A stretch of 64,000 nucleotides of DNA from Pseudomonas eucalypticola (GTDB taxonomy: Bacteria; Pseudomonadota; Gammaproteobacteria; Pseudomonadales; Pseudomonadaceae). Below, one piece after another: positions 1-10,745 of this stretch. The first letter of the stretch is position 1; the number at the start of each line of letters is the position of its first letter. Below the pieces are notes generated by a model. The model was not told the DNA's origin. It saw nothing but the letters and a program-made list of their open reading frames with translations, and made no database searches. The stretch is from assembly GCF_013374995.1 (NCBI RefSeq), contig NZ_CP056030.1, positions 5,922,501-5,986,500 on the forward strand, read 5' to 3'. The translations under genes and the position numbers were made by a program.

Positions 1-1928
1 AAATACCAGGGGCGCTTCCACTGGCCGACGTCTTCGAATTCGGCGCCGTTCTTCACGTGCCAGGCGTGCAGCGCGGTGAAGCGCACCGGTTCAAACAGGT
101 GGCCACAGTGGCGGCCGGCAATGGCGCCGAAGGTGATGGGGGTGTAGTTGGGGCGGAACATGGTGGTGCCCATCTCGGTGATCGAGATGCCACGGCTGCG
201 GGCCGCGATGGCCAGGCCGTTGATGTTGCCCAGCTTGCCCTGGTCGGTGCCGAAGCCCAGCGCGGTGTAGCGCTTGACGTGTTCCACCGACTCGAAGCCT
301 TCACGGGTGGCCAGTTCGATAGCGGCGGCGGTGACGTCGTTCTGCTGGTCGACGAATTGCTTCGGCGCCCGGGCAGTGGGCTTGTCGTGGGGCACCTGGA
401 ACAGTGCCACGGTGGGCTCTTCCTGGCGGTTCAGGGCCTTGGGCAGCGTGCCTTCGACAATCCTGAAACCCGCCTCGGCGGCAGCGCGCGCACCGCCTTC
501 GAAGCCATCGGACAGGGCATCGGCCAGGTTGAACACGCCGTTGATGCCGCCCACGCACACACGTTTCTGCGGCGCATCACCGGGAACGAACGCGAGGATG
601 TCTTCACGCCATACCGGCTTGCCACCCAGGTGTGACGCCAGGTGCACCACCGGGCTGTAGCCGCCGGAGCTGCCGACCAGGTCGCAGTCCAGCCATTCGC
701 CGGGGCTGGTGACCTTGTGGGCGTTGATATCGATGGCCGCGACCCGGGCGGCCGTCACGTGCTTGCTGCCGCGAGCTTCGATCACGGCGCTGGAGGTGAG
801 GATGCGAATGCCCTTGGCCCGTGCTTCTTCCACCAGCGCGCCGCGCGGGTTGTGGCGGGCATCGGCCACGGCCACCACTTGCAGGCCGGCGTCGAACCAG
901 TCCAGCGCCACACGGTAGGCGTAGTCGTTGTTGGTGGACAGCACCAGCTTCTTGCCCGGCGCCACGCCATAACGGCGCACATAGGTAGAAATGGCGCCAG
1001 CGAGCATGTTGCCCGGCACGTCGTTGTTGCCGTACACCAGCGGCCGCTCGTGGGCACCAGCGGCCAGCACCACGCGCTTGGCGCGCACCCGGTGGATCCG
1101 CTGGCGTACCTGGCCGATGGGCGCACGATCACCGAGGTGGTCGGTCAGGCGTTCGTGAATGGTCAGGAAGTTGTGGTCGTGGTAGCCGTTGACGGTGGCG
1201 CGCGGCAACAGGGTGACGTTGGCCAGGCCCTTGAGTTCGTTGACCACCTGCACCACCCACTCGGCGGCCGGCTTGCCGTCCAGGCTCTCGCGGGTGTCGA
1301 GCAGGCTGCCGCCGAACTCTTCCTGTTCATCGGCCAGGATCACCCGGGCGCCACTGCGGGCGGCGGCCAGCGCGGCCGCCAGGCCCGCAGGGCCGGCGCC
1401 GACGATCAGCACGTCGCAGTGCTGGTTGAAGTTGTCGTAGGTGTCGGGGTCATTCTCGGTAGGCGAGCGGCCCAGGCCAGCAGCCTTGCGGATGTACTTC
1501 TCGTAAGTCATCCAGAAAGACTGCGGGTACATGAAGGTTTTGTAGTAGAAACCCGGCGGCATCAGCTTGCCGCCGACCTTGCCGAGAATACCCATCATGT
1601 CGGTGTTGACGTTCGGCCAACCATTGGTGCTGGTAGCCACCAGCCCCTGGTACAGCGCCTGCTGGGTAGCACGCACGTTGGGAATCTGGGTGGCTTCGGT
1701 AGCGCCGATCTGCAGAACCGCGTTGGGCTCTTCAGCGCCGGCGGCGATGATGCCGCGTGGGCGCGAGTACTTGAAACTGCGCCCGACAATGTCGACGCCG
1801 TTGGCCAGCAGGGCGGCGGCCAGGGTGTCGCCCTCATAGCCGGTATAGCTCTGGCCGTTGAAGGTAAAGGTGATTTTCTTGCTGCGATCGATACGACCGC
1901 CGCTGGACAGGCGATTGACCTGGCTCAT
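1..1928 (-). CDS. soxA: Sarcosine oxidase subunit alpha, N-terminal 642 residues (cut by window edge)
   Basis: Large subunit of heterotetrameric sarcosine oxidase, which oxidatively demethylates sarcosine to glycine, passing the one-carbon unit to tetrahydrofolate and making H2O2. The reading frame starts at the ATG at 1928 and stays open to the left edge, so about 640 of the family's roughly 1000 residues are present. Visible are an N-terminal ferredoxin-like region (residues about 15-100) and a dinucleotide-binding motif VLIVGAGPAGLAAA near residue 175. The C-terminal aminomethyltransferase-like domain lies outside. The start overlaps the soxD stop as ATGA, which fixes it and implies translational coupling. 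soxG would be expected further left. Confidence 0.95.
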   Translation of the reverse strand, partial: MSQVNRLSSGGRIDRSKKITFTFNGQSYTGYEGDTLAAALLANGVDIVGRSFKYSRPRGIIAAGAEEPNAVLQIGATEATQIPNVRATQQALYQGLVATSTNGWPNVNTDMMGILGKVGGKLMPPGFYYKTFMYPQSFWMTYEKYIRKAAGLGRSPTENDPDTYDNFNQHCDVLIVGAGPAGLAAALAAARSGARVILADEQEEFGGSLLDTRESLDGKPAAEWVVQVVNELKGLANVTLLPRATVNGYHDHNFLTIHERLTDHLGDRAPIGQVRQRIHRVRAKRVVLAAGAHERPLVYGNNDVPGNMLAGAISTYVRRYGVAPGKKLVLSTNNDYAYRVALDWFDAGLQVVAVADARHNPRGALVEEARAKGIRILTSSAVIEARGSKHVTAARVAAIDINAHKVTSPGEWLDCDLVGSSGGYSPVVHLASHLGGKPVWREDILAFVPGDAPQKRVCVGGINGVFNLADALSDGFEGGARAAAEAGFRIVEGTLPKALNRQEEPTVALFQVPHDKPTARAPKQFVDQQNDVTAAAIELATREGFESVEHVKRYTALGFGTDQGKLGNINGLAIAARSRGISITEMGTTMFRPNYTPITFGAIAGRHCGHLFEPVRFTALHAWHVKNGAEFEDVGQWKRPWY

Positions 1929-2221
1929 GCTTTGTCTCCCGCGGCCGTGAACTGGGGCTTGGTGCCAATCGGATAGGTTTCGAGAATCTCGTACGTCACC
2001 GTGTCGCGGGTGGCGTTGAAGTACTGGCGGCAACCGGCGGCGTGAATCCACAGTTCATGGTGCAGGCCGCGGGGGTTGTCCCGGAAGAACATGTAGTCGC
2101 CCCACTGTTCGTCGGTGCACGCACCGGGGTCGAGCGGGCGCGGAATATGCGCCTGGCCGGCGCTGTGAAACTCTTCTTCGGAGCGCAGTTCGCCGCAATG
2201 AGGACAGAAGATATGCAACAT
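1925..2221 (-). CDS. soxD: Sarcosine oxidase subunit delta
   Basis: Small zinc-binding subunit of heterotetrameric sarcosine oxidase. The protein is 98 residues, the usual length for the family. It starts MLHIFCPHCG, so Cys6, His8 and Cys9 provide the known zinc ligands, and a further His lies near residue 60. It sits between soxB (18 bases upstream) and soxA (4-base overlap), the standard SoxBDAG order. It acts in the cytoplasm as part of the glycine betaine to glycine route, and its expression should follow the glyA-sox operon. Confidence 0.95.
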   Translation of the reverse strand: MLHIFCPHCGELRSEEEFHSAGQAHIPRPLDPGACTDEQWGDYMFFRDNPRGLHHELWIHAAGCRQYFNATRDTVTYEILETYPIGTKPQFTAAGDKA

Positions 2222-2239
2222 GGTGGAATTCTCCTGTAA

Positions 2240-3490
2240 TTAGTGGGCGACCGCGGCAGCGCCGTGTTCGTCGATCAGCGCGCCGTTGTGGAAGCGCTCG
2301 ATGGAAAATGGCTTGGCCAGGGGGTGCATCTCGCCCTTGGCCAGGCTGGCGGCGAAGACGTTGCCCGAGCCCGGGGTGGCCTTGAAGCCGCCGGTACCCC
2401 AGCCGCAGTTGAAGAACATGTTCGGCACCGGGGTCTTGGAGATGATCGGGCAGGCGTCCGGGGTGGTGTCGACGATGCCGCCCCATTGGCGGTTCATGCG
2501 CACGCGCGACAGCACCGGGAACATCTCCACGATGGCCTGGATGGTGTGCTCGATCACCGGGTACGAACCGCGCTGGCCATAGCCGACCCAGCCGTCGATA
2601 CCGGCACCGATCACCAGGTCACCCTTGTCGGACTGGCTGATGTAGCCGTGCACGGCGTTGGACATGATCACGCTGTCGATGATGGGTTTGATCGGCTCCG
2701 ACACCAATGCTTGCAACGGGTGGGACTCGACCGGCAGGCGGAAACCGGCCAGCTTGGCCATGTGCCCGGAGTTGCCCGCGGTGACTACGCCCACGCGCTT
2801 GGCCCCGATGAAACCCTTGGTGGTTTCCACGCCGATGCACACGCCGTTTTCCTTGCGAAAGCCAATCACCTCGGTCTGCTGGATCAGGTCCACGCCCAGG
2901 GCGTCGGCAGCACGGGCGAAGCCCCAGGCCACGGCATCGTGACGGGCCACGCCGCCACGGCGCTGGACCGTGGCGCCAATGATCGGGTAACGGGTGTTTT
3001 TCGAGCAGTCCAGGTACGGGATTTCTTCGGCTACCTGCTTGCCGTTCAGCAGTTCGCCGTCCACGCCATTGAGGCGGTTGGCGCTGACCCGGCGTTCGGA
3101 GTCACGCATGTCCTGCAGCGTGTGGCACAGGTTGTAGACCCCGCGCTGGCTGAACATGACGTTGTAGTTGAGGTCCTGGGACAGGCCTTCCCACAGTTTC
3201 ATGGCGTGCTCGTACAGGTGCGCCGACTCGTCCCACAGGTAGTTGGAACGCACGATGGTGGTATTGCGGGCAGTGTTGCCACCCCCCAGCCACCCCTTCT
3301 CGACCACGGCCACGTTCTTGATGCCGTGCTCCTTGGCCAGGTAGTAGGCGGTCGCCAGGCCATGCCCGCCGCCGCCGACGATGACCACGTCATAGACCTT
3401 TTTCGGCGTGGGCGTGCGCCACATGCGCTGCCAGTTCTCGTGGTGGCTGAGGGAGTGCTTGAGAAGGCCGAAGCCCGAATAGCGTTGCAT
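2240..3490 (-). CDS. soxB: Sarcosine oxidase subunit beta
   Basis: Catalytic FAD/FMN-bearing subunit of sarcosine oxidase, 416 residues as usual for SoxB. The N-terminus contains the FAD-binding glycine motif [19 protein letters not shown] at about residues 35-53. A conserved C-terminal stretch with the [14 protein letters not shown] motif lies near residues 364-377. It is 16 bases downstream of glyA and 18 upstream of soxD on the same strand, so the four genes form one operon. This links demethylation of sarcosine directly to the folate-dependent serine hydroxymethyltransferase that uses the methylene-THF and glycine it makes. Confidence 0.96.
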   Translation of the reverse strand: MQRYSGFGLLKHSLSHHENWQRMWRTPTPKKVYDVVIVGGGGHGLATAYYLAKEHGIKNVAVVEKGWLGGGNTARNTTIVRSNYLWDESAHLYEHAMKLWEGLSQDLNYNVMFSQRGVYNLCHTLQDMRDSERRVSANRLNGVDGELLNGKQVAEEIPYLDCSKNTRYPIIGATVQRRGGVARHDAVAWGFARAADALGVDLIQQTEVIGFRKENGVCIGVETTKGFIGAKRVGVVTAGNSGHMAKLAGFRLPVESHPLQALVSEPIKPIIDSVIMSNAVHGYISQSDKGDLVIGAGIDGWVGYGQRGSYPVIEHTIQAIVEMFPVLSRVRMNRQWGGIVDTTPDACPIISKTPVPNMFFNCGWGTGGFKATPGSGNVFAASLAKGEMHPLAKPFSIERFHNGALIDEHGAAAVAH

Positions 3491-3506
3491 AAGTGTTTAC
3501 TCCAGC

Positions 3507-4760
3507 TCAGCGGTAAACCGGGAAGTCAGCACACAGGGCGGCGACGTTACGGGCCACATCGGCCTCCACGTCGGCATCGCCCAGGTTGTCGAGGATGTCG
3601 CAGATCCAGCCGGCCAGCGAGGTGCACTGGGCCACCTTGAAGCCGCGGCTGGTGACGGCCGGGGTGCCGATGCGCAGGCCCGAGGTCACGAACGGCGACT
3701 GCGGGTCGTTGGGCACCGCGTTCTTGTTGACGGTGATATGGGCACGGCCGAGGGCGGCGTCGGCGTCCTTGCCGGTCAGGCCCTGGCGAATCAGGCTGAC
3801 CAGGAACAGGTGGTTATCGGTGCCACCGGAGACCACGTCATAGCCGCGCTCGACGAACACGGCGGCCATGGCCTGGGCGTTATCAATGACCTGCTGCTGG
3901 TACGCCTTGAAGCCGGGTTCCAATGCTTCCTTGAAGCACACGGCCTTGGCAGCGATCACGTGCATCAGCGGGCCGCCCTGGCCGCCTGGGAATACCGCGG
4001 CGTTGAGCTTTTTCTCCAGGGCTTCGTTGGCACGGGCCAGGATCAGGCCGCCACGCGGGCCGCGCAGGGTCTTGTGGGTGGTGGTGGTCACCACGTCGGC
4101 AAACGGAATCGGGTTGGGGTACAGGCCTGCGGCAACCAGGCCGGCGACATGGGCCATATCGACGAACAGGTAGGCGCCCACTTTGTCGGCGATCTCGCGA
4201 AAGCGCGCAAAATTCAGGGTCTTGGAGTAGGCCGAGAAGCCGGCGATGATCATTTTTGGCTGGTGTTCGACAGCCAGGCGCTCCACTTCGTCGTAATCGA
4301 TCAGGCCGGTGGCGGTGTCGATGCCGTACTGCACGGCGTTGTAGAGCTTGCCGCTGAAGCTGACCTTGGCGCCATGGGTCAAGTGGCCGCCGTGGGCCAG
4401 GCTCATGCCCAGCACGGTATCGCCGGCTTGCAGCAGGGCCAGGTACACCGCGGCGTTGGCTTGGCTGCCTGAGTGCGGTTGAACGTTGGCATAGTCAGCG
4501 CCGAACAGCTGCTTGGCGCGGTCGATGGCCAGTTGCTCGACTTTGTCCACGTGTTCGCAGCCACCGTAGTAGCGTTTGCCCGGGTAGCCCTCGGCGTATT
4601 TGTTGGTCAGGCCGCTGCCCTGTGCCTGCATCACGCGTTTGCTGGTGTAGTTTTCCGAAGCGATCAGCTCGATGTGATCTTCCTGACGCTGTTCCTCGGC
4701 ATTCATTGCCGCCAGCAGTGCATCGTCGTAACCCTGGATCTGGTCTTGCTTGCTGAACAT
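3507..4760 (-). CDS. glyA: Serine hydroxymethyltransferase
   Basis: PLP enzyme interconverting glycine plus methylene-tetrahydrofolate with serine. It is 417 residues long, the standard size. The PLP-lysine motif is seen as [16 protein letters not shown], and the early motif [10 protein letters not shown] is intact. The frame is open further upstream to 4952, but the ATG at 4760 ([13 protein letters not shown]) matches the family start, and the upstream extension is Arg/Ala-rich noise running into the ltaA leader. As first gene of glyA-soxB-soxD-soxA it is the betaine-linked glyA paralogue. It converts sarcosine-derived glycine and C1 units to serine, which SdaB (35686-37065) deaminates. Confidence 0.95.
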   Translation of the reverse strand: MFSKQDQIQGYDDALLAAMNAEEQRQEDHIELIASENYTSKRVMQAQGSGLTNKYAEGYPGKRYYGGCEHVDKVEQLAIDRAKQLFGADYANVQPHSGSQANAAVYLALLQAGDTVLGMSLAHGGHLTHGAKVSFSGKLYNAVQYGIDTATGLIDYDEVERLAVEHQPKMIIAGFSAYSKTLNFARFREIADKVGAYLFVDMAHVAGLVAAGLYPNPIPFADVVTTTTHKTLRGPRGGLILARANEALEKKLNAAVFPGGQGGPLMHVIAAKAVCFKEALEPGFKAYQQQVIDNAQAMAAVFVERGYDVVSGGTDNHLFLVSLIRQGLTGKDADAALGRAHITVNKNAVPNDPQSPFVTSGLRIGTPAVTSRGFKVAQCTSLAGWICDILDNLGDADVEADVARNVAALCADFPVYR

Positions 4761-5011
4761 CGCGGATCTCCCAGCGGCGGCGTGGCGCCTTTGATATTGG
4801 TTGGCGGCCGCCGTGCGACAGGGCCCCCTTTGCAGCGATGGTAGGGCCGGCGCTTGCAGACCAGATGCCTGCGCACGCCACACAAAGGTGCGTTTACGAC
4901 ATCGCCGCGAAACCAGTGGAGAGTCGCCGGGGCCCACAGCACAACATGCCAATACCCGCGGCGATATTCCTGGTTTACAGTGACCGGCTACACGAACACA
5001 AGGAACCGGCC

Positions 5012-6049
5012 ATGAACGACCAAAGCCAACAGTTTGCCAGCGACAATTACTCGGGCATCTGCCCCGAAGCCTGGGCGGCCATGGAGCAGGCCAACCAAGG
5101 TCACCAGCGTGCCTATGGCGACGACCAGTGGACGGCCCGGGCCGCCGATGAATTTCGCCGCCTGTTCGAAACCGACTGCGAGGTGTTCTTCGCCTTCAAC
5201 GGCACCGCGGCCAACTCCCTGGCGTTATCGTCCTTGTGCCAGAGCTATCACAGCGTCATCTGCTCGGAAACGGCCCACGTCGAGACCGATGAATGCGGCG
5301 CGCCGGAATTCTTCTCCAACGGCTCCAAGCTGCTGACCGCCCGCAGCGAGAACGGCAAGCTCACGCCCGAGGCCATTCGCGAAGTCGCCCTCAAGCGCCA
5401 GGACATCCACTACCCCAAGCCACGCGTGGTAACCCTGACCCAGGCCACCGAAGTGGGCAGCGTCTACCGCCCCGAGGAGCTGCAGGCCATCAGCGCCACC
5501 TGCAAGGAACTGGGGCTGAACCTGCACATGGACGGAGCTCGCTTCGCCAATGCCTGCGCCACCCTGGGCTGCTCGCCGGCAGAACTGACGTGGAAGTCGG
5601 GGGTGGACGTGCTCTGCTTCGGCGGCACCAAGAACGGCATGGCGGTCGGCGAGGCCATTCTGTTCTTCAAGCATGAGCTGGCGGTGGACTTTGACTACCG
5701 TTGCAAGCAGGCGGGCCAGTTGGCGTCAAAAATGCGCTTCCTGTCCGCGCCTTGGGTGGGCTTGCTGGAAAACGACGCATGGCTCAAGCACGCCCGCCAT
5801 GCCAACCACTGCGCCACGTTGCTGAGCCAACTGGTGGCAGACATTCCCGGGGTGGAACTGATGTTCCCGGTGGAAGCCAACGGGGTGTTCCTGCAGATGT
5901 CGGAACCGGCACTGGAGGCCTTGCGTGGCAAGGGCTGGCGGTTCTATACCTTCATCGGCAGCGGCGGTGCGCGGTTCATGTGCTCGTGGGATACCGAAGA
6001 GGCGCGGGTGCGGGAGTTGGCGGCGGACATTCGCCAGGTCATGAGCTGA
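5012..6049 (+). CDS. ltaE: Low-specificity L-threonine aldolase
   Basis: PLP-dependent fold-type I aldolase cleaving L-threonine or allo-threonine to glycine and acetaldehyde (phenylserine-type substrates are also used in the family). The protein is 345 residues. The motif CFGGTKNGM carries the Schiff-base lysine, and the HMDGAR motif is the conserved PLP-ring region. The ATG at 5012 is preceded by an AAGGA ribosome site about 7 bases upstream; the open frame extends back to 4838 but that part is not protein-like. The gene is divergent from glyA with a 251-bp shared regulatory region, as in other pseudomonads, where it is called ltaA or ltaE. Confidence 0.93.
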   Translation: MNDQSQQFASDNYSGICPEAWAAMEQANQGHQRAYGDDQWTARAADEFRRLFETDCEVFFAFNGTAANSLALSSLCQSYHSVICSETAHVETDECGAPEFFSNGSKLLTARSENGKLTPEAIREVALKRQDIHYPKPRVVTLTQATEVGSVYRPEELQAISATCKELGLNLHMDGARFANACATLGCSPAELTWKSGVDVLCFGGTKNGMAVGEAILFFKHELAVDFDYRCKQAGQLASKMRFLSAPWVGLLENDAWLKHARHANHCATLLSQLVADIPGVELMFPVEANGVFLQMSEPALEALRGKGWRFYTFIGSGGARFMCSWDTEEARVRELAADIRQVMS

Positions 6050-6063
6050 AACAGGGGGTGGCC

Positions 6064-6134
6064 TTTTCCCGAGCGTCGCCTGGTCCCACCTTGAACGCAT
6101 TGCAATTGCAGGACCGGGCGAAGCTCGGGAAGGG
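6064..6134. repeat. Dispersed hairpin element, copy 1 (likely bidirectional terminator)
   Basis: Left arm TTTTCCCGAGCGTCGCCTGG at 6064 and right arm ending GGGCGAAGCTCGGGAAGGG at 6134 are inverted copies separated by about 21 bases. It fills the gap between the convergent ends of ltaE and the chemoreceptor gene, so it probably terminates both. The same arms recur at 10746-10813, 44653-44730 and 46492-46545. Confidence 0.7.
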
Positions 6135-6145
6135 CGAAACACGGG

Positions 6146-8080
6146 CTAGAGCTTGAACCCTCCCATCTGCCGCGCCAGGTCATCGGCCAGCCCACGCAGG
6201 GCCTGGCACTCCTCGCGGCCGCTGCGCACCTCCCCTGCCGTGGCCCGGGCCAGGTCGGAAATGCCCTGCACGTTACGGTTGATCTCCTCGGTCACCGCCG
6301 TCTGCTCTTCGGTGGCCGTGGCCACCTGGTGGTTCATGTCGCTGATACGCTCCACCTGGTCGGTGATGGCCGTCAACGACGTGCCGGTACGTTGGCTGGC
6401 CGTGACCCCGGTCCCCGTCGCGGCCTGGCCGCTGTGCATCGACGCCACCGCTGTGTCGGCGCCTTGCTTGAGCCGGCCGATCATCTTCTGAATCTCGTCG
6501 GTGGAGGCCTGGGTACGCTGGGCCAGGGTGCGCACCTCGTCAGCCACCACCGCGAAACCACGGCCCATTTCCCCGGCCCGCGCAGCCTCGATAGCGGCGT
6601 TCAGCGCCAGCAGGTTGGTCTGCTCGGAAATACCGCGGATCACCGCCAGCACCTGGTCGATGGAACCCACCTGCTCGGCCAGCTCACCCACCGCGCTGGC
6701 TGCACTGCCAATTTCCTGCGACATGCCTTCGATATGGGCGATGGAACGGCCCACGATATCCCGCGCCTGCAAGGCCTCGTCCCGGGCGCTTTGCGAAGCC
6801 TCGGCGGCATTGCCCGCGTTGCGAGCGATTTCCTGCACGGTCAGGCCCATCTCATGTACCGCCGTGGCCACCATGTCGGTCATTTCCTGCTGGCGGCCGG
6901 CGCGTTCCGCCGTGTTGTCCACCACCTGCGCGACATGCCCTACCGAATGGCGCAGGCGCTCGCTGGTGGTCAGCACCTCGGCGATCATGTCGCGCTGGCT
7001 ACCCAGGAAACGGTTGAAGCCACGAGCCAGGTCACCCAGCTCGTCGGCGCGGGCGTCGTCAAGGCGGTGAGTCAGGTCGCCGCCGCCACTGCCGATCGCC
7101 ACCAGTGCAGCCGTTACCTGACGAATCGGTTTCACCAGCCCACGGGCCAGCAGCACCACCAGCAACAGGCACACGAACGCCACCGCCAGGCCGATCAGGC
7201 TGGTCAGCCACATGGCCTGGCGTGCCTGGGCATAGATCTGCGCCTCAGGCACTTCCGCGACCAGACTCCAGTTGAGGTCGCGCAGCGGCAGGGCCAGGGC
7301 CAGGTAATCTTCGCCGTCACGCTGGAAAACGCTGGTGGTCAAGCCGGTGTGGCCCAGCACCGCGGCTGCGGCCTGCGGGCCGATCTGCTCGGCCAACTGG
7401 CGCTTGCCGCTCAGCTGCGCGTCCGGGTGCACCTGGATCAAGCCGTCGTTGCGCACCAGGAAGACCTTGCCGTGCTCACCGAAGCTGTAGTTGTGGATCA
7501 GTTCCGACAGTTCGCTCATGCTCAGGCCCAGACCAGCGATGCCCAGGGTCTTGCCCGCCTGCTGCACCCGCAGATCGATGAACAGCGTCAGCGCACCCGT
7601 GCCAGTGTCCGTGTCGATATTGAGGGTCCGCGGCTTGCCGCTGTCCAGGAACTGGTAGAACCAGGCGTCCTGGGCATTGGCCCGGCTGAGGGTACGGTCC
7701 AGGCCCTTCTCGGTGTAGTAGCGGTTGCTGTCTGCGCTGGCGATCAAGGCGGTAAAGGCCTTGTGCTCGTTGCGCACGCCATCCAGGTAGCGGGTGAATG
7801 ATGGCAATTGGGCACTATTTTCGCCCTCCGCCAGCCATTGCTGCACCAGGGTGTTGCTGGCGATGTCATCGGCAGCCGTCAGGGGCCGGCTGAGGATCCG
7901 TTCGATGTCATTGCGCATGGCTTCCACGCTGGCTGGCAAGGCGGTTTCCAGCAGGTAGCTCTGAGCCAGGCGGTTCACCACCACGGTGTAAATGCCCACG
8001 ACGATCAGGATGCTGGCCAGCAGGGCGGTGCCCATGCTGAGGATCAATTGCCATTGGATACTGCGGCGCCACAACTGCAT
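6146..8080 (-). CDS. Methyl-accepting chemotaxis protein with dCACHE-type sensor (McpH-like)
   Basis: Transmembrane chemoreceptor of 644 residues. Transmembrane helix 1 is at about residues 10-33. A large periplasmic domain of dCACHE size spans about 35-285, TM2 is at about 290-312, and a HAMP domain follows. A C-terminal cytoplasmic coiled-coil carries the conserved hairpin tip ([20 protein letters not shown]). The ligand is not readable from sequence. Next to ltaE, as I recall, P. putida carries PP0320 (McpH), a receptor for purine derivatives, so orthology is a reasonable inference rather than a demonstrated fact. It is transcribed towards ltaE with a hairpin between them. Confidence 0.92.
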   Translation of the reverse strand: MQLWRRSIQWQLILSMGTALLASILIVVGIYTVVVNRLAQSYLLETALPASVEAMRNDIERILSRPLTAADDIASNTLVQQWLAEGENSAQLPSFTRYLDGVRNEHKAFTALIASADSNRYYTEKGLDRTLSRANAQDAWFYQFLDSGKPRTLNIDTDTGTGALTLFIDLRVQQAGKTLGIAGLGLSMSELSELIHNYSFGEHGKVFLVRNDGLIQVHPDAQLSGKRQLAEQIGPQAAAAVLGHTGLTTSVFQRDGEDYLALALPLRDLNWSLVAEVPEAQIYAQARQAMWLTSLIGLAVAFVCLLLVVLLARGLVKPIRQVTAALVAIGSGGGDLTHRLDDARADELGDLARGFNRFLGSQRDMIAEVLTTSERLRHSVGHVAQVVDNTAERAGRQQEMTDMVATAVHEMGLTVQEIARNAGNAAEASQSARDEALQARDIVGRSIAHIEGMSQEIGSAASAVGELAEQVGSIDQVLAVIRGISEQTNLLALNAAIEAARAGEMGRGFAVVADEVRTLAQRTQASTDEIQKMIGRLKQGADTAVASMHSGQAATGTGVTASQRTGTSLTAITDQVERISDMNHQVATATEEQTAVTEEINRNVQGISDLARATAGEVRSGREECQALRGLADDLARQMGGFKL

Positions 8081-8189
8081 GGGTGTAACCCTCTGAATGT
8101 CTACATCGACCGAACTGCAACAGCCATGCCGATTGTATACATTAACCAGACCAACGGTTACACAGGAAGAGTAATGCGGGCGCCGGCGG

Positions 8190-8224
8190 GCCAGCGAGCT
8201 TCTGACGCTTGAACACTCGCTGGC
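8190..8224. repeat. Short degenerate REP-type inverted repeat
   Basis: GCCAGCGAG at 8190-8198 and CTCGCTGGC at 8216-8224 form a 9-bp stem. The left side continues CTTCTGA exactly as in the full REP element at 62632-62692, so this is a decayed or partial member of the same family. It lies in the 211-bp gap between the chemoreceptor gene and zapA. Confidence 0.55.
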
Positions 8225-8291
8225 ACGCCAGCACCTGCAGGATCGGGGGAGTCGGGACCAGGCCCCGCCGCGGCTGGCGAGGCCCCGTCCA

Positions 8292-8594
8292 TCAGCCGTG
8301 GCTGATGGTGTTCTTGATCACATCAACCGTGGCGTTGACTTGCTCTTGATAACGGTTGAGCGCTTCAGCGTGCTGCTGCTGCATATCCAGCTGCTTGGAG
8401 CACAGGTTCAATGCCGCCAGCACCAGCAACTTGTCGCCGATGAGGGACGGATATTTGCGCTTGGTCTCGGCCAACGACGCATTGAGCAGGCGAGTGGCGT
8501 CGAGCAGCTTCTGCTCTTCACCCGGCGGCGCCTTGAGCGAGTAGTCATTGCCCAGTATCGAGACGACCTTGATCGACTCCTGGTCGGTACTCAT
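8292..8594 (-). CDS. zapA: Cell division protein ZapA
   Basis: Small FtsZ-ring stabilising protein of 100 residues. It starts with the ZapA-type beta strands ([20 protein letters not shown]), followed by a helix with the conserved [12 protein letters not shown] segment and a C-terminal coiled coil. It acts in the cytoplasm at the septum by bundling FtsZ filaments. The start ATG overlaps the stop of the upstream coiled-coil gene by 3 bases, so the two are co-translated. The usual gammaproteobacterial downstream neighbours (6S RNA and 5-formyltetrahydrofolate cyclo-ligase) are not seen; a chemoreceptor gene follows instead. Confidence 0.92.
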   Translation of the reverse strand: MSTDQESIKVVSILGNDYSLKAPPGEEQKLLDATRLLNASLAETKRKYPSLIGDKLLVLAALNLCSKQLDMQQQHAEALNRYQEQVNATVDVIKNTISHG

Positions 8595-8821
8595 GCGCTC
8601 ACGGCACCAGCGCTAGCGCGCTGAACCAGAGCCTGGATACGCGAAACGGTGGAGGTCTGCTTCTCTTCCTGTTCCATCAGGTTCAGTTGCAGGCTTTCGT
8701 TCTCTTCCTTGGCCTGGGCCAGTTGAGCAGTCAGTTGGGTGTTGTTTTCGGTCAGTTGGCGGTTCTGTTCAACCAGTTCGCTGACCAGTTGTTCCAGTTG
8801 GCTCAGAGTTGTTTCCAGCAT
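8591..8821 (-). CDS. Coiled-coil protein of the TIGR02449 / ZapB-like family
   Basis: A 76-residue protein that is almost wholly heptad coiled coil (LEQLVSELVEQNRQLTENN, then glutamine/glutamate-rich turns). The family is regularly encoded directly upstream of zapA in pseudomonads and is thought of as ZapB-like, but a cell-division role is inferred from that pairing only. It has no signal peptide or membrane segment, so it is cytoplasmic. Its stop overlaps the zapA start. The 285-bp gap upstream, to the divergent chemoreceptor gene, holds an imperfect GTCGCCGC inverted repeat near 8867-8924 and otherwise nothing I recognise. Confidence 0.88.
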   Translation of the reverse strand: MLETTLSQLEQLVSELVEQNRQLTENNTQLTAQLAQAKEENESLQLNLMEQEEKQTSTVSRIQALVQRASAGAVSA

Positions 8822-9106
8822 GGTGATTTCTCGGCAGATTCAAGGGGCGGTAACGATAAAGAAAAGTCGCCGCGCAGGCCAGGGTTTATCGGGCTCGGAA
8901 CCATGAAATCCGCTGCGGCGACCTTCCTGGCCACGCTTCGGGCCAGACCCGAAACAGACTCTGATGGACCGGCATAACTCCGACCGGTTCCCGGTGGCCA
9001 TTGGCCGTGCGACAAAAGGTCCCTAAAGACTTGCCTGCAAAGACCGATAGGCATGGCAACTGCCTGCACCCCGCACGGAACGCGCCCCCTATCCCTGGAA
9101 CCTGCC

Positions 9107-10732
9107 ATGTCCCTACGCAACATGAATATCGCGCCCCGCGCGCTCTCCGGCTTCGCTTGCATCGGCGCCCTGATGATCATCCTCGGCATCTTCGCCCTGG
9201 TGCAGATGGGCAGTATCCGCAAGGCCGGTGAAGAGATCGAGAACAACACCCTGCCCAGCCTCTCCAACCTGGGCCAGATCACCCAGATGACCCTGCGCCT
9301 GCGTGTGCTGTCCTACCGCCTGCTGGCCAACCGTGATGCCCAGACCCAGGCTGAAGCCCTGCAACTGCTGGACTCGCGCAACCAACTGATCGCCAAGGCC
9401 CAGGCTGCCTACGAGCCGCTGATCGCCGGGCCCGACGAGCGCGCCGCGTACGAACAACTGAAATCGGCCCTGGCCGAATACCATCAACTGGAAGCCCAGA
9501 TGCGCAGCGCCAACGCCGCCAACGACCTGGATGCCCTGCGCAAGGCGGTCAACACCGACCTGCAGGACAACTCGTCGCGCATCAACGCCGCGCTCGACAA
9601 GCTGGTGGAGATCAACACCCAGCAAACCGCCGACATGAACAAGAACGCCGCCGACCAGTATTCCTCTGCGTTCACCCTGGTGGTCACCCTGCTGATCATC
9701 GCCGCCGTGCTGACCTTCCTCTTCGCCTGGCTGCTGACCCGCAGCATCGTGGTGCCGATCGACCAGGCCCTGGCCGCCGCCGAGCAGATCGCCGAGGGCA
9801 ACCTGACCCGTCCGATCCACGTGGAAGGCCGCGACGAGGCCGCGCGCCTGCTGATTGCCATGGAGAAAATGCAGAACAAGCTGCGCGATACCCTGCAGCG
9901 CATCGCCGGCTCCGCTACCCAATTGGCCTCCGCGGCGGAAGAACTCAACAGCGTCACCGACGAAGGTGCCCGTGGCCTGGCCCAGCAGAACCATGAAATC
10001 GAACAGGCCGCGACCGCGGTCAACGAAATGACCAGCGCCGTGGAAGAAGTGGCCCGCAATGCGGTGAGCACGTCGGAAGCGTCGAAGGACGCCACCACTT
10101 CGGCCAGTGATGGCCGTGACCTGGTTCAGGAAACCGTGGGCGCCATCGAGCGCATGAGCAGCGACGTGCAGAGCACTGCCGAACTGATCGGCAACCTGGC
10201 CAACGAGTCCCGCGATATCGGCAAGGTGCTGGACGTGATCCGTGGCCTGGCCGACCAGACCAACCTGTTGGCCCTCAACGCCGCCATCGAAGCTGCCCGC
10301 GCCGGTGAAGCGGGCCGTGGTTTTGCCGTGGTCGCCGATGAAGTCCGCGCCCTGGCCCACCGCACCCAGCAGTCCACCGCTGAAATCGAACGCATGATCG
10401 GCAGCATCCAGGGTGGTACCGAGCAGGCCGTGAACTCGATGCGCAACAGCACCGAGCGCGCCGAGTCGACCCTGAACATCGCCAAGGGCGCCGGCATGGC
10501 CCTGGACACCATCAACGGCGCCATCGTGCAGATCAACGAGCGCAACCTGGTGATCGCCAGCGCGGCGGAAGAACAGGCCCAGGTGGCCCGTGAAGTTGAC
10601 CGTAACCTGGTGAACATCCGTGACCTGTCGGTGCAGTCGGCCACCGGCGCCAACCAGACCACTGCGGCCAGCGCAGAGCTGTCGCGCCTGGCGGTGGACC
10701 TGAACAGCATGGTGGCGCGTTTCAGCCTGTAA
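9107..10732 (+). CDS. Methyl-accepting chemotaxis protein with four-helix-bundle sensor
   Basis: Chemoreceptor of 541 residues. TM1 lies at about 12-32, a short helical periplasmic domain of four-helix-bundle size spans about 35-185, and TM2 is at about 190-212. A HAMP domain and the signalling coiled coil follow, with tip motif [19 protein letters not shown]. The ATG at 9107 was chosen because the sequence before it (from 9053) lacks membrane or receptor features. The ligand is unknown; in this position of the betaine cluster P. putida also carries a receptor gene (PP0317, from memory). It converges on gbcB with a hairpin element between. Confidence 0.93.
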   Translation: MSLRNMNIAPRALSGFACIGALMIILGIFALVQMGSIRKAGEEIENNTLPSLSNLGQITQMTLRLRVLSYRLLANRDAQTQAEALQLLDSRNQLIAKAQAAYEPLIAGPDERAAYEQLKSALAEYHQLEAQMRSANAANDLDALRKAVNTDLQDNSSRINAALDKLVEINTQQTADMNKNAADQYSSAFTLVVTLLIIAAVLTFLFAWLLTRSIVVPIDQALAAAEQIAEGNLTRPIHVEGRDEAARLLIAMEKMQNKLRDTLQRIAGSATQLASAAEELNSVTDEGARGLAQQNHEIEQAATAVNEMTSAVEEVARNAVSTSEASKDATTSASDGRDLVQETVGAIERMSSDVQSTAELIGNLANESRDIGKVLDVIRGLADQTNLLALNAAIEAARAGEAGRGFAVVADEVRALAHRTQQSTAEIERMIGSIQGGTEQAVNSMRNSTERAESTLNIAKGAGMALDTINGAIVQINERNLVIASAAEEQAQVAREVDRNLVNIRDLSVQSATGANQTTAASAELSRLAVDLNSMVARFSL

Positions 10733-10745
10733 ACCGCGTCGTCCG

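Noticed and set aside
4876..4900. Possible GTCG/GGCG pair 21 bp apart between glyA and ltaE
   Set aside because: One half-site fails the GTCG core and the inner bases do not match; too weak to list as an operator although GbdR control of glyA-sox is expected.
8090..8290. 6S RNA (ssrS) expected downstream of zapA
   Set aside because: The stretch contains a degenerate REP sequence and no long 6S-like hairpin that I can recognise; I therefore do not call it.
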